A stretch of DNA of 64,000 nt from Bordetella ansorpii (GTDB taxonomy: Bacteria > Pseudomonadota > Gammaproteobacteria > Burkholderiales > Burkholderiaceae_B). A program made the translations under genes and the position numbers. Under the pieces are notes generated by a model that worked only from the letters and a program-made list of their open reading frames with translations, had not been told where the DNA came from and searched no databases. Positions 1 to 7,988 of the stretch are shown piece after piece. Position 1 is the stretch's first letter, and each line of letters opens with the position of its first letter. The stretch covers positions 866,802 through 930,801 of the forward strand of contig NZ_FKBS01000014.1 in the NCBI RefSeq assembly GCF_900078315.1. Direction: 5' to 3'.

Positions 1-2031
1 CAGTTGAACGAAGGGCTGGAGCAGCGCGTGTCCGAGGTGCTGGCCGAGCGCGACCGCCTGTGGGACCTGAGCGAAGACCTGCTGGTGGTGGCCGATTACA
101 CGGGCCGCCTGCTGCGCTTCAGTCCGGCCTGGACCCGGGTGCTGGGCTATCCGCACGACACCCTGATGGCACAGCCCTATGGCGAACTGATCCATCCCGA
201 CGACCTGCCCGAACTGCGCCGGCAACTGGAGACCCTGCGCGCCACCCGCCGGCCGATCCGCTGCCAGAACCGCGTGCGCACGGCCGATGGCCAATGGCGC
301 ACCATCGCCTGGACGCTGTATGCCGATCCGGTCAGCGCCTGGCTGCACGGGGTGGGACGCGACGTGACCGCCGACCTGGAGTCCGCCGCGGCGCTGCGCC
401 AGGCGGAAGAGGCGCTGCGCATGGCACAGAAGATGGAGGCGGTGGGCAAGCTGACGGGCGGCGTGGCGCACGATTTCAACAATCTGCTGCAGGTCATCAG
501 CGGCAATCTGCAGTTGCTGGCCCGCGACGTAGCCGGCAACGACAAGGCCGAGCAACGCCTGCGCAATGCGCAGGGCGGCGTCGCGCGGGGCGCGCAGCTG
601 GCCTCGCAACTGCTGGCCTTCGGCCGACGCCAGCCGCTGGCGCCCAAGGTCGTGAATCTCGGCCGCTTCATCCGCGCCATGGACGACATGCTGCGGCGGG
701 CCCTGGGCGACGGCGTGGAGATCGAGACCGTCATCTCGGGCGGCCTGTGGAACACGCTGGTCGATCCCTATCAGGTCGAAAACGCGCTGCTGAACCTGGC
801 CATCAACGCGCGCGACGCCATGAACGGGCATGGCCGGCTGACCATCGAGGCCGGCAATGCGCTGCTGGATGACGCTTATACCTTGCGGCACGCCGACGTG
901 ACGCCCGGCCAGTACGTGATGGTGGCGGTGACCGATACCGGTTCGGGCATGACGGCGGACGTGCTGGCGCAGGTCTTCGAGCCTTTCTTCACCACCAAGT
1001 CCGAAGGGCAGGGCACCGGCCTGGGCCTGAGCATGGTCTACGGCTTCGTGCGCCAGTCCAACGGCCACGTCAATATCTATAGCGAGCCCGGACAGGGCAC
1101 CACGGTACGCCTGTACCTGCCTCGCGAGCGCCAGGAAGAAGACCTGGAGACCGAAGTGGATGCCGGCCCCATCGCTGGCGGCACCGAGACCGTGCTGGTG
1201 GTCGAGGACGATGAAGAGGTGCGCGCCACGGTGGTCGATCTGCTGTCGGAACTGGGCTATCGCGTGCTGCGTGCCAAGGATGCCAGCAGTGCGCTGGCCA
1301 TCATCGAGAGCGGCATGCCGATGGACCTGGTGTTCACCGACGTGGTGATGCCCGGCCCCTTGCGCAGTCCCGAACTGGCGCGCAAGGCACGCGAACGGCT
1401 GCCCAATGTGGCGGTGCTGTTCACGTCCGGCTACACCGACAACGCCATCGTGCACGGCGGCCGCCTGGACGAAGGCATCGAGCTGCTGAGCAAGCCCTAT
1501 ACGCGCGAGGCCCTGGCGCGCAAGATCCGCCACGTGCTGCGCAACCAGCAGCAGCACAACGCCGCGCGCCAGGCGGCCGAGAAGACCCGGAAGCCGGCGC
1601 CGCGAGTGGCCGCTGCCGCGCCGCGTCCCCCCGCGGAAGCGGGGTTGCAGGTGCTGCTGGTCGAGGACGACGAGCTGATCCGGGGCAACACCGCGGAGAT
1701 GCTGGGCAGTCTGGGGCATTCGGTATCCGAGGCGGGCAACGCCGAAGAGGCGCTGTCGGCGCTGCGCACGCGCCGTCCGCAGGTGCTCATCACCGATGTC
1801 AGCCTGCCCGGTGAATCGGGCGTGGAGCTGGCCGAGCGGGCGTGGCGCATCCTGCCGGGGCTGAGCGTGGTGTTCGCCTCGGGCATGGAAGTGCTGCCCG
1901 GCGGACGAGACCGCGAAGGGCTGGCGGGCGCGATCCACCTGCTCAAGCCCTACAACATGAACGATCTGGACGAGGTGATGCGCCGGATCGCCGATGCGCG
2001 CCGCGCCAATGGCCACAGACCGAAGGAGTGA
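1..2031 (+). CDS. Hybrid sensor histidine kinase, PAS-HisKA-HATPase-REC-REC (5' end outside window)
   Basis: Signalling kinase that would autophosphorylate on His and pass the phosphate to its own receiver domains. The reading frame is open from base 1 and begins inside a coiled linker (NEGLEQRVSEVLAERDRL), so the true start and any input or membrane segment lie upstream. From the first visible residues: PAS about 20-125, H-box with GGVAHDFNN (His about 156), HATPase with a DTGSGM N2 box and GTGLGLS G2 box about 250-375, a first receiver about 395-510 (LVVEDDEEV, TDVVMPG), a linker of Ala/Pro/Arg, and a second receiver about 550-665 (LLVEDDELI, TDVSLPGESG, LLKPY). The first receiver has a shortened PGPLRS loop after its phospho-Asp. 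It stops 2 bases before the next gene, so the two are probably co-transcribed. No output domain is visible; a separate partner is expected. Confidence 0.9.
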   Translation, partial: QLNEGLEQRVSEVLAERDRLWDLSEDLLVVADYTGRLLRFSPAWTRVLGYPHDTLMAQPYGELIHPDDLPELRRQLETLRATRRPIRCQNRVRTADGQWRTIAWTLYADPVSAWLHGVGRDVTADLESAAALRQAEEALRMAQKMEAVGKLTGGVAHDFNNLLQVISGNLQLLARDVAGNDKAEQRLRNAQGGVARGAQLASQLLAFGRRQPLAPKVVNLGRFIRAMDDMLRRALGDGVEIETVISGGLWNTLVDPYQVENALLNLAINARDAMNGHGRLTIEAGNALLDDAYTLRHADVTPGQYVMVAVTDTGSGMTADVLAQVFEPFFTTKSEGQGTGLGLSMVYGFVRQSNGHVNIYSEPGQGTTVRLYLPRERQEEDLETEVDAGPIAGGTETVLVVEDDEEVRATVVDLLSELGYRVLRAKDASSALAIIESGMPMDLVFTDVVMPGPLRSPELARKARERLPNVAVLFTSGYTDNAIVHGGRLDEGIELLSKPYTREALARKIRHVLRNQQQHNAARQAAEKTRKPAPRVAAAAPRPPAEAGLQVLLVEDDELIRGNTAEMLGSLGHSVSEAGNAEEALSALRTRRPQVLITDVSLPGESGVELAERAWRILPGLSVVFASGMEVLPGGRDREGLAGAIHLLKPYNMNDLDEVMRRIADARRANGHRPKE

Positions 2032-2033
2032 AC

Positions 2034-2561
2034 GTGGAAGCGGGATATACCTTGCGCCGGTTGGGCGAGGATGACGCGCACGCCTATAAGGCGTTGCGGC
2101 TGGAGGCATTGCTCGACCGTCCCGAGGCCTTTGCCTCGTCGTGGGAAGACGAGCAGGCGCACGAACTGCCGTGGTTCGCCGCGCGCCTGCGCGACGGTTT
2201 CGTGGCCGGCGCCTTCGATGCGCAAGGCGCACTGGTCGGGTCGGCGGGGCTGCTGGTGCCCGCATCGCCGAAGCTGCGGCACAAGGGCGTGCTGTGGGGC
2301 ATGTACGTCAGCCCGCGCGCCCGTGGAACCGGCGTGGCGCCTGCCCTGGTGCAGGCCGTGCTGGACGAGGCCCTTGGGCGTGTCGAAGGGGTCAGGCTGA
2401 CGGTCACGGTGGGCAACGACGCGGCGTTGCGTCTGTATCGGCGCCTGGGATTCGAGGAATATGCGCGCGAGCCGCAGGCGTTGAAGGTGGGCGAGCGCTA
2501 CCACGACGAGATCCTGATGGCGCGGGCAGTGGCAGGCGACGCGCGGCCAGCGGTAGCCTGA
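2034..2561 (+). CDS. GNAT family N-acetyltransferase
   Basis: Acetyl-CoA-dependent N-acetyltransferase fold; substrate unknown. A GTG start is chosen because an AAGGAG lies 5 bases upstream and it begins 2 bases after the kinase stop; the frame is open further upstream, but that part is antisense-like Arg/Ala-rich sequence overlapping the kinase. The 175-residue protein has the GNAT beta4 strand (VLWGMYVSPRARGTGV) with an acetyl-CoA pyrophosphate loop R/G-x-x-G-x-A and the C-terminal N-D-A-A-L-R-L-Y-R-R-L-GF motif typical of the family. Its position directly behind the hybrid kinase suggests co-expression, but no functional link can be read from sequence. Confidence 0.85.
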   Translation: MEAGYTLRRLGEDDAHAYKALRLEALLDRPEAFASSWEDEQAHELPWFAARLRDGFVAGAFDAQGALVGSAGLLVPASPKLRHKGVLWGMYVSPRARGTGVAPALVQAVLDEALGRVEGVRLTVTVGNDAALRLYRRLGFEEYAREPQALKVGERYHDEILMARAVAGDARPAVA

Positions 2562-2660
2562 CCGGAGACGACCTGGTGGGCGTTTCCCACCAGGGATGCG
2601 GCTTTTCGAACGGCGTTCTGGCCGGGTAGCCCCCGTCCGCGTGTGGAGCGCGATATTCGA

Positions 2661-2702
2661 TTGTCAATTTCCATATTAGGGATAAAATCCCACATATGGA
2701 AA
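2661..2702 (+). promoter_or_regulatory. Promoter with nested dyad operator of the XRE-cupin gene, probably leaderless
   Basis: TTGTCA (2661-2666) and TAAAAT (2683-2688) are spaced 16 bp, a good sigma70 promoter. Centred on 2685 is a nested dyad: outer arms TTTCCATAT (2668-2676) and ATATGGAAA (2694-2702), inner arms GGGAT (2679-2683) and ATCCC (2687-2691). The dyad covers the -10 and the ATG at 2696. The predicted transcription start falls at about 2695-2696, on the start codon, and there is no Shine-Dalgarno sequence upstream of it. Autorepression is inferred. Confidence 0.7.
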
Positions 2703-3268
2703 ATCTTGCCGCTTCTCCCGAAGACATGGATCGCCATATCGCGCAGCGCCTGAAGGCCCTGCGCGCCGAGCGTGGCTGGTCGCTGGACGACCTGGCCACG
2801 CGCAGCCGGGTCAGCCGTTCCACGCTGTCCCGCCTGGAAAATGCCGACGTCAGTCCCACCACCCAGGTGCTGGGCCGCCTGTGCACGGCCTATGGCCTGA
2901 CGCTGTCGCGCCTGATGCGCCTGATCGAGGACGACTACGCCCCCGTGGTGCGGCGCGGCGACCAGCCGGTGTGGGTCGATCCCCAGGCGGGTTTCGAGCG
3001 CCGTTCGGTGTCGCCGCCGGCCCATGCGCTGGCGGGCGAAGTGCTGGAATGCACGCTGCCTGCCAATACCCGCATCGCCTACGACGCTTCGCCGCGGCCC
3101 GGCCTGGAACATCACCTGGTGCTGCTGGAAGGCAGCCTGCAACTGACGGTCGAGCAGCGCACACATGCGCTGAAGCCGGGCGACTGCCTGCGCTATCAAC
3201 TGTACGGCGCCACCGAATTCATCACCCCGCCGGATGCCGGCGCCCGTTATCTGCTGTTCCTCGTCTAG
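2696..3268 (+). CDS. XRE-family regulator with C-terminal cupin domain
   Basis: DNA-binding repressor/activator of the HTH-cupin class, which usually senses a small metabolite in the cupin. The 190-residue protein has an N-terminal lambda-repressor-like HTH at about 14-70 (SLDDLATRSRVSRSTLSRLE; second helix and recognition helix clear) and a small beta-barrel cupin at about 110-190 (LEHHLVLLEGSLQLTVE, LKPGDCLRYQL). It starts at the ATG that sits inside its own presumed operator, with no ribosome-binding site. The GNAT gene follows after 4 bases and is probably co-transcribed, which suggests the pair acts together on a small-molecule stress or a metabolite. Target genes other than its own operon are not evident. 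Confidence 0.88.
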   Translation: MENLAASPEDMDRHIAQRLKALRAERGWSLDDLATRSRVSRSTLSRLENADVSPTTQVLGRLCTAYGLTLSRLMRLIEDDYAPVVRRGDQPVWVDPQAGFERRSVSPPAHALAGEVLECTLPANTRIAYDASPRPGLEHHLVLLEGSLQLTVEQRTHALKPGDCLRYQLYGATEFITPPDAGARYLLFLV

Positions 3269-3272
3269 GTCC

Positions 3273-3812
3273 ATGGCCATGTCCGATGCCTTCGAACTTT
3301 CCCTGCTTCCGGCCGCACAGGCCCATGAACATACCGCCGAGCTGGGCGCGCTCTTGCAAGCCTGCGTGCAGGACGGCGCCAGCGTGGGATTCGTGCTGCC
3401 GTTTTCCGCGGCGGAAGGACAAGCCTATTGGCGCGACAAAGTCATTCCCGAGTTGCGTGGACAGGGCCTGACGTTGCTGATCGCTCGCCGTGGCGGCGCC
3501 ATCGCGGGCACCGTGCAGCTCGATTGCGCCGGCATGCCCAATCAGCATCACCGCGCCGAGGTGCGCAAGCTGCTGGTGCATCCCGGCCACCGCCGCCTGG
3601 GCGTGGCGCGCGCGCTGATGGCCGAACTGGAAATCCTGGCCCGGCAGGCCGGCCGCACGCTGCTGACGCTGGACACGCGCTCGGGCGACGTGGCGCAGCA
3701 GTTGTACGGCAGCCTGGGCTATCGGGTGGCGGGCGAGATTCCCGGGTATGCGCGCGATCCGTTCGGATCGCAGCGTTTCGATGCCACCACCTTCATGTAC
3801 AAGCAGCTGTAG
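3273..3812 (+). CDS. GNAT family N-acetyltransferase
   Basis: Second acetyltransferase, 179 residues, co-directional with and 4 bases after the XRE-cupin gene. Two in-frame ATGs (3273 and 3279) are possible; the first is used. GNAT features are present: VRKLLVHPGHRRLGVARALM (beta4 plus acetyl-CoA loop with the R-R-L-G-V-A signature), LLTLDTRSGDVAQQLYGSLG (C-terminal N/D...L-Y-x-x-x-G motif) and a FDATTFMYK end typical of acetyltransferases that modify small amines or antibiotics. Pairing with an HTH-cupin regulator is common for such enzymes, but the substrate cannot be told. Confidence 0.87.
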   Translation: MAMSDAFELSLLPAAQAHEHTAELGALLQACVQDGASVGFVLPFSAAEGQAYWRDKVIPELRGQGLTLLIARRGGAIAGTVQLDCAGMPNQHHRAEVRKLLVHPGHRRLGVARALMAELEILARQAGRTLLTLDTRSGDVAQQLYGSLGYRVAGEIPGYARDPFGSQRFDATTFMYKQL

Positions 3813-3828
3813 CGGATCAGGCCAGCCA

Positions 3829-5079
3829 TCAGGCGCGCGGCCGGCCGCGCAGGGCGATCCAGAAGGCCAACTGGGACACCGCGCCGGCGCCCGCCAGCAC
3901 GACCGCCGCCGCCACTTCGGGCGAGCCGCCCAGGCCGGCCAGGGCGGTGCAGATCGCGCCCATGGCCATCTGCGTGCAGCCATACAGGCCCGACGCGGAG
4001 CCGATCACCTTGGGATTGACGCTGACCGCCAGCGTCAGCGCGGCGGGCGAGGCCAGGCCCGCGCCCACGGTGAACAGGAACATCGGCACCACCAGGCCCG
4101 GCACGCTGGCCAGGCCGGCCAGCACGATGCCCAGCATGGCGAAGGCGCTGGCCACGCTGATCAGGTTGCCGCCCATCATCACGCGCTCGATCGGCAGCTT
4201 GCCGATCACACGGGTGGCAAGGGCGCTGCCCAGCCATACGCCGGACACCAGGATGGCGAGATAGATACCGACCTCCTGCGCCGGGCGATGCAACTGGTCG
4301 ACGAAGATGAAGGGCGCCGAGGCGATGAAGGCATACATCGACGTGGTGGCGCAACCGCCGCCCACCGCGAAGCCCAGGAAGGGCCGCGAACCCAGCAATT
4401 GCAGGTAGTCGCGCCCCAGCGTGCGTGCCGAGACCTGCGCCGCCACCGGTCCGGTCTCGGGCAGCAGCCGCCAGACCAGCACCAGATTGCCCGCCCCCAG
4501 CAGGCACAGCGCGCCCAGCACGGCACGCCAGCCCAGGGCGCCCGCCAGCGCGGCGCCAATGATGGGGGCCAGCGCCGGCGCGATGGTGACCATCAGGTTC
4601 ATCAGCGCCAGGCGCTTGGCCGCGTTGTCCTGCGTGGCGGTGTCGCGCACGATGGCGCGCGCCAGCACCAGGCCCGCGCAGCCGCCCAGGGCTTGGAACA
4701 GCCGGGCGGCGATCAGCGCGTAGGCATCGGGCGCCAGCGCGGCGGCCAGGCCGGAGACGGTGTAGATGGCCAGCCCGATCATCAGGATGGGGCGGCGGCC
4801 GTAGCGGTCGGACAGCGGCCCGTAGATGAGTTGGCCGCCGGCCAGGCCCAGGATGTACAGGCTGACCGTCATCTGCATGGCAGAGTTGGCCGCGTGCAGA
4901 TCCTTGCCCGCCATGCTGAGCGAAGGCACGAAGATGTGCATGGCCAGCGTGCCGCTGAAAGTGAACAGCGCCAGCAGCCACAGCGGCACGTGCGGCAACT
5001 GGGCCGAGGCGGCGAGGCGGTCTTCGTTCTGCCTGGCCCCAGGCGCGGCGGGGGCGGCCGTGGCGGTGGGAGGGGTCAT
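3829..5079 (-). CDS. Bcr/CflA family multidrug efflux MFS transporter
   Basis: Inner-membrane drug/proton antiporter of the DHA1 Bcr/CflA group, 416 residues with about 12 hydrophobic segments starting near residue 32. The family motif A between TM2 and TM3 is intact (YGPLSDRYGRRPI), and motif C-like glycine/proline pattern occurs in TM5 (PALAPIIGAALAG). The N-terminus is an Ala/Pro-rich cytoplasmic tail. Its ATG overlaps the stop of the MarR gene by four bases (ATGA), so they form a two-gene operon in which MarR probably represses the pump until a drug-like ligand binds. The gene converges with the GNAT gene on the plus strand, 16 bases apart. Confidence 0.9.
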   Translation of the reverse strand: MTPPTATAAPAAPGARQNEDRLAASAQLPHVPLWLLALFTFSGTLAMHIFVPSLSMAGKDLHAANSAMQMTVSLYILGLAGGQLIYGPLSDRYGRRPILMIGLAIYTVSGLAAALAPDAYALIAARLFQALGGCAGLVLARAIVRDTATQDNAAKRLALMNLMVTIAPALAPIIGAALAGALGWRAVLGALCLLGAGNLVLVWRLLPETGPVAAQVSARTLGRDYLQLLGSRPFLGFAVGGGCATTSMYAFIASAPFIFVDQLHRPAQEVGIYLAILVSGVWLGSALATRVIGKLPIERVMMGGNLISVASAFAMLGIVLAGLASVPGLVVPMFLFTVGAGLASPAALTLAVSVNPKVIGSASGLYGCTQMAMGAICTALAGLGGSPEVAAAVVLAGAGAVSQLAFWIALRGRPRA

Positions 5080-5531
5080 TGGACGTCCTCCGTTTCCGTC
5101 TCGGCTTCCAGCCTGCGGACGATGCCTTGCAGCAGATCGAAGGCGCGTTGCAGTTCCGGATCGGGAATGTCCGCCAGCGCCGCCGCGCGCACCTGGGCAG
5201 CCACCTGCTCGACCTGTTCCACCGTGGCCTGGCCCTGCGGCGTCAGCACGATGGCCTTGGCGCGCCGGTCGCCGTCTTCCTCGCGGCGGGTGATCAGGCC
5301 GGCGGCCTGCAAGGCATCCAGCAGCCGCACCACCGACGAGCCGTCCAGGCCCAGCGAGGCCGCCAGGTCTTTCTGGCGCATCGGCGTCTGTGCGCGGGAC
5401 AGGTGCACCAGCGGCAGCCAGGTGGCTTCCGTCAGGCCGTAGGGCTGCAGGCGGCGGTTGACGGCGCGCCGCCAGGCTCGCGAGGTCTGGGACAGCAGCG
5501 AGCCGAAGCGGGCGCGGGGGGTATCGGGCAT
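5076..5531 (-). CDS. MarR family transcriptional regulator
   Basis: Winged-helix regulator of 151 residues. The MarR core is clear: TEATWLPLVHLSRA (dimer helix and helix 2), MRQKDLAASLGLDGSSVVRL (recognition region) and the wing DRRAKAIVLTPQG with the conserved DRR...LT pattern. It is first in an operon with the efflux gene, overlapping by ATGA, which is the classical MarR arrangement for self-regulated drug export. Upstream (5532-5619) is AT-rich compared with its surroundings and likely holds the promoter/operator. Ligand not predictable. Confidence 0.9.
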   Translation of the reverse strand: MPDTPRARFGSLLSQTSRAWRRAVNRRLQPYGLTEATWLPLVHLSRAQTPMRQKDLAASLGLDGSSVVRLLDALQAAGLITRREEDGDRRAKAIVLTPQGQATVEQVEQVAAQVRAAALADIPDPELQRAFDLLQGIVRRLEAETETEDVQ

Positions 5532-5619
5532 AAGGCGGAAAATTAGATGATATTCAAATTAATTGTATCTCACCAAATTTCAGGCCCTGGCGCAGCATGG
5601 CTCCGGCCGTTGCTGTTGC
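5532..5619 (-). promoter_or_regulatory. AT-rich promoter region of marR-efflux operon
   Basis: The 88 bases between the enolase stop and the MarR start contain an AT-rich patch (about 5540-5580) with AATTAATT and ATATTC/GTAT half-site-like words. A clean dyad is not present, so only the presence of a promoter for the downstream minus-strand operon is inferred. Confidence 0.35.
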
Positions 5620-6912
5620 CTATTGCAGGCGCGGATAGCGCCGGTTGGCGGCCGTCCCCGCGTAGACCGCGCTGGCGCCCAGGTCGCGCTCGATGCGCAG
5701 CAACTGGTTGTACTTGGCGGTGCGGTCGGCGCGCGAGACCGAGCCTGTCTTGATGTGCCCGCAGTTCGCGGCCACGGCCAGGTCGGCGATGCTGGTGTCT
5801 TCCGTCTCGCCCGAGCGATGCGACATCACCGCTGTCCAGCCTGCCTGCTGGGCCATGCGGATGGCGTCGAAGGTCTCGCTCAGCGTGCCGATCTGGTTCA
5901 TCTTCACCAGGATCGCGTTGCCCAGGCCCTGGGCGATGCCCTCGCGCAGCAGGCCCGGGTGGGTGCAGAACACGTCGTCGCCCACCAGTTGGCAGCGATC
6001 CCCCAACGTCTCGGTCAGCAGGCGCCAGCCCGGCGCGTCGTCCTCGGCCATGCCGTCCTCGATGGACACGATGGGATAGTCGGCCGCCAGTTGCGCCAGA
6101 TACGCGGCCTGCTGTTCGGCGCTGCGGGTGATGCCTTCGCCGGCATAGCGGTAGGCGCCGTCGCGGTGGAACTCGCTGGCCGCCGGGTCCAGCGCCAGCG
6201 CGACGTCTGTGCCGGGACGCCAGCCGGCATCGCGGATGGCCTGCATGATGAAGTCCAGCGCCTGCGGCGCGCTGCGCAGGTCGGGCGCGAAGCCGCCCTC
6301 GTCGCCCACGTTGGTGTTCATGCCTGCCTGCTTCAGGCCCAGGCGCAACGCGTGGAAGACCTCGGACCCCATGCGCAGCGCTTGCGCGAACGAGGGCGCG
6401 CTCAGCGGCAGGATCATGAACTCCTGGAAGTCGATGGCGTTGTCGGCGTGCGCGCCGCCGTTGATGATGTTGATCATCGGCACCGGCAGCACGCAAGCCT
6501 GGGCGCCGCCCATGTAGCGGTAGAAGGGCAGGCGCTGGCTGGCCGCCGCCGCGCGGGCCACGGCCAGCGAGGCGCCCAGCAGCGCGTTGGCGCCCAGGCG
6601 GCTTTTGTCCGGCGTGCCGTCCGCGGCGATCAGGGCGTTGTCGACGGCGCGCTGGTCGGTGGGGTCCAGGCCGCGCAGGGCATCGCGCAGCGCCGTGTTC
6701 ACGGCGCCGGCGGCGCGCAGCACGCCCTTGCCGTGATAGCGGCGGGCATCGCCGTCGCGCAATTCCAGCGCCTCGCGCGCGCCGGTGGAGGCGCCGGACG
6801 GCACGATGGCGTGGCCGCTGGCGCCGCAGGCGAGGGTGGCCACGACTTCCAGCGTGGGATTGCCGCGGCTGTCCAGCACTTCATAGGCGTCGAGCGTGTC
6901 GAGAGGGGACAT
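5620..6912 (-). CDS. eno: Enolase (phosphopyruvate hydratase)
   Basis: Catalyses 2-phosphoglycerate to phosphoenolpyruvate. The 430-residue length matches the family. Visible signatures: DSRGNPT near the N-terminus, SGASTG substrate loop, [16 protein letters not shown] with the catalytic Glu, [10 protein letters not shown] metal site, [11 protein letters not shown] with the catalytic Lys, the signature [17 protein letters not shown], and [20 protein letters not shown]. All catalytic and metal ligands appear present. The third-metal Asp lies in ALDPAASEF rather than the more usual ALDCAASEF. Usual burkholderial neighbours (pyrG, kdsA) are absent; instead the gene stands alone, divergent from a GcvA-like LysR gene. 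This makes a second, specialised enolase copy plausible, but the rest of the genome is needed to tell. Confidence 0.93.
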   Translation of the reverse strand: MSPLDTLDAYEVLDSRGNPTLEVVATLACGASGHAIVPSGASTGAREALELRDGDARRYHGKGVLRAAGAVNTALRDALRGLDPTDQRAVDNALIAADGTPDKSRLGANALLGASLAVARAAAASQRLPFYRYMGGAQACVLPVPMINIINGGAHADNAIDFQEFMILPLSAPSFAQALRMGSEVFHALRLGLKQAGMNTNVGDEGGFAPDLRSAPQALDFIMQAIRDAGWRPGTDVALALDPAASEFHRDGAYRYAGEGITRSAEQQAAYLAQLAADYPIVSIEDGMAEDDAPGWRLLTETLGDRCQLVGDDVFCTHPGLLREGIAQGLGNAILVKMNQIGTLSETFDAIRMAQQAGWTAVMSHRSGETEDTSIADLAVAANCGHIKTGSVSRADRTAKYNQLLRIERDLGASAVYAGTAANRRYPRLQ

Positions 6913-7119
6913 GGGTCAGGTTCCTGATATGTGAGGAAAATTGAGGAAAAGCGGGTCCCTGCCGCCCCGGGACTGCCGGGCGGCATGGAACGATTGCATG
7001 GATTAAAAAAGCGCTGCGTGACGTATTTCGAGGCAGATACTAAACTTGCGCGTTTGCCGCGAAAATCGAATTCTTTTCCTTTATTCGTCAGTTTTTTTCA
7101 CGGATGCTCTGCCACCGGA
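6913..7119. promoter_or_regulatory. Divergent regulatory region between enolase and LysR genes
   Basis: 207 bases between two divergent starts. It contains an AT-rich stretch at about 7005-7105 and TATTTCGAGGCAGATA (7023-7038) with imperfect TAT/ATA symmetry. LysR regulators typically bind such shared regions and control the opposite gene. No exact operator could be assigned. Confidence 0.4.
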
Positions 7120-7983
7120 ATGAACCCTCTGCCGCCGCTTTCCACCCTGCGCGCCTTCGAGGCCACCGCGCGCACCGGTTCCGTCACGCGTGCCGCCGAT
7201 GAGCTGCGCCGCACGCACGGCGCCGTCAGCCGCCAGTTGCGGCTGCTGCAGGAGCACGCCGGCACGCCGCTGTTCGAGAAGGCAGGCACGGGCCTGCGCC
7301 TGACCGAAGCCGGGCATGCCTTCCACGAGGTGGTGCGCGCGGCCTTCTCGCAACTGGAACAGGGGTACGCGCGTCTGGTGGCGCAGGGCCGCAGCCCGGC
7401 CCTGCACGTGGCCTGCAGCGCCACCTTCGCCATGCGCTGGCTGGTGCCGCGCATGGCCGAGTTCTATCGCGCGCGGCCGGAGGTGCGCATCCGGCTGTCG
7501 ATGACGTCCGCGGGCCAGATGCGCACCGAGGGCGCGGATCTGCTGGTGGCCTGGGACCTGGACTCGTACAGCGCGGCCGAGCAGCGGCGCGCCATCGACC
7601 TGGCACCGGTGCATTTCGGGCCGGTCTGTGCGCCTGCCTATGCGCGCCGGGCGGTGCGTGGCACGCGTATCGCGCATGATTTCACGTCCAGCGCCTGGAC
7701 CCGGTGGGAAGCGCTGTCGGGACGGCGCATCGCCACGCAGGGCGAGCTGCGCTTTCCGCATACGCATCTGTGCATCGAGGCCGCGGCGGCGGGGCTGGGC
7801 GTGGCGCTGGCCGAACGCCGCATGGCGCGGCGCGAGCTGGACGAGGGCGTGCTGGTGGCGCCCTACGGCTTCGTGGCGTTTCCGGTGGCCTTGCGCGCGG
7901 TGCCGATGGACGAGCGACCGTTGTCTGCCGCGGCGCAGGCCTTCGTGGACTGGATGCGGCAGGCGTTGCGCGAGCCGGACTGA
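7120..7983 (+). CDS. LysR family regulator, GcvA-like
   Basis: LTTR of 287 residues starting at an ATG preceded by a weak GGAAT-type site; an in-frame upstream extension is Lys/Arg/Phe-rich non-family sequence. The HTH is PLSTLRAFEATARTGSVTRA ... HGAVSRQLRLLQE, the pattern of GcvA/AmpR-type members that begin P-P-L-x-x-L-R-x-F-E. The effector domain begins about residue 95 (LHVACSATFAMRWLVPRM) and contains LVAWDLDSY and a C-terminal AAAGLGVALAERRMAR region. Divergent placement suggests it regulates the enolase gene; that is inference. Confidence 0.88.
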   Translation: MNPLPPLSTLRAFEATARTGSVTRAADELRRTHGAVSRQLRLLQEHAGTPLFEKAGTGLRLTEAGHAFHEVVRAAFSQLEQGYARLVAQGRSPALHVACSATFAMRWLVPRMAEFYRARPEVRIRLSMTSAGQMRTEGADLLVAWDLDSYSAAEQRRAIDLAPVHFGPVCAPAYARRAVRGTRIAHDFTSSAWTRWEALSGRRIATQGELRFPHTHLCIEAAAAGLGVALAERRMARRELDEGVLVAPYGFVAFPVALRAVPMDERPLSAAAQAFVDWMRQALREPD

Positions 7984-7988
7984 CGTGC

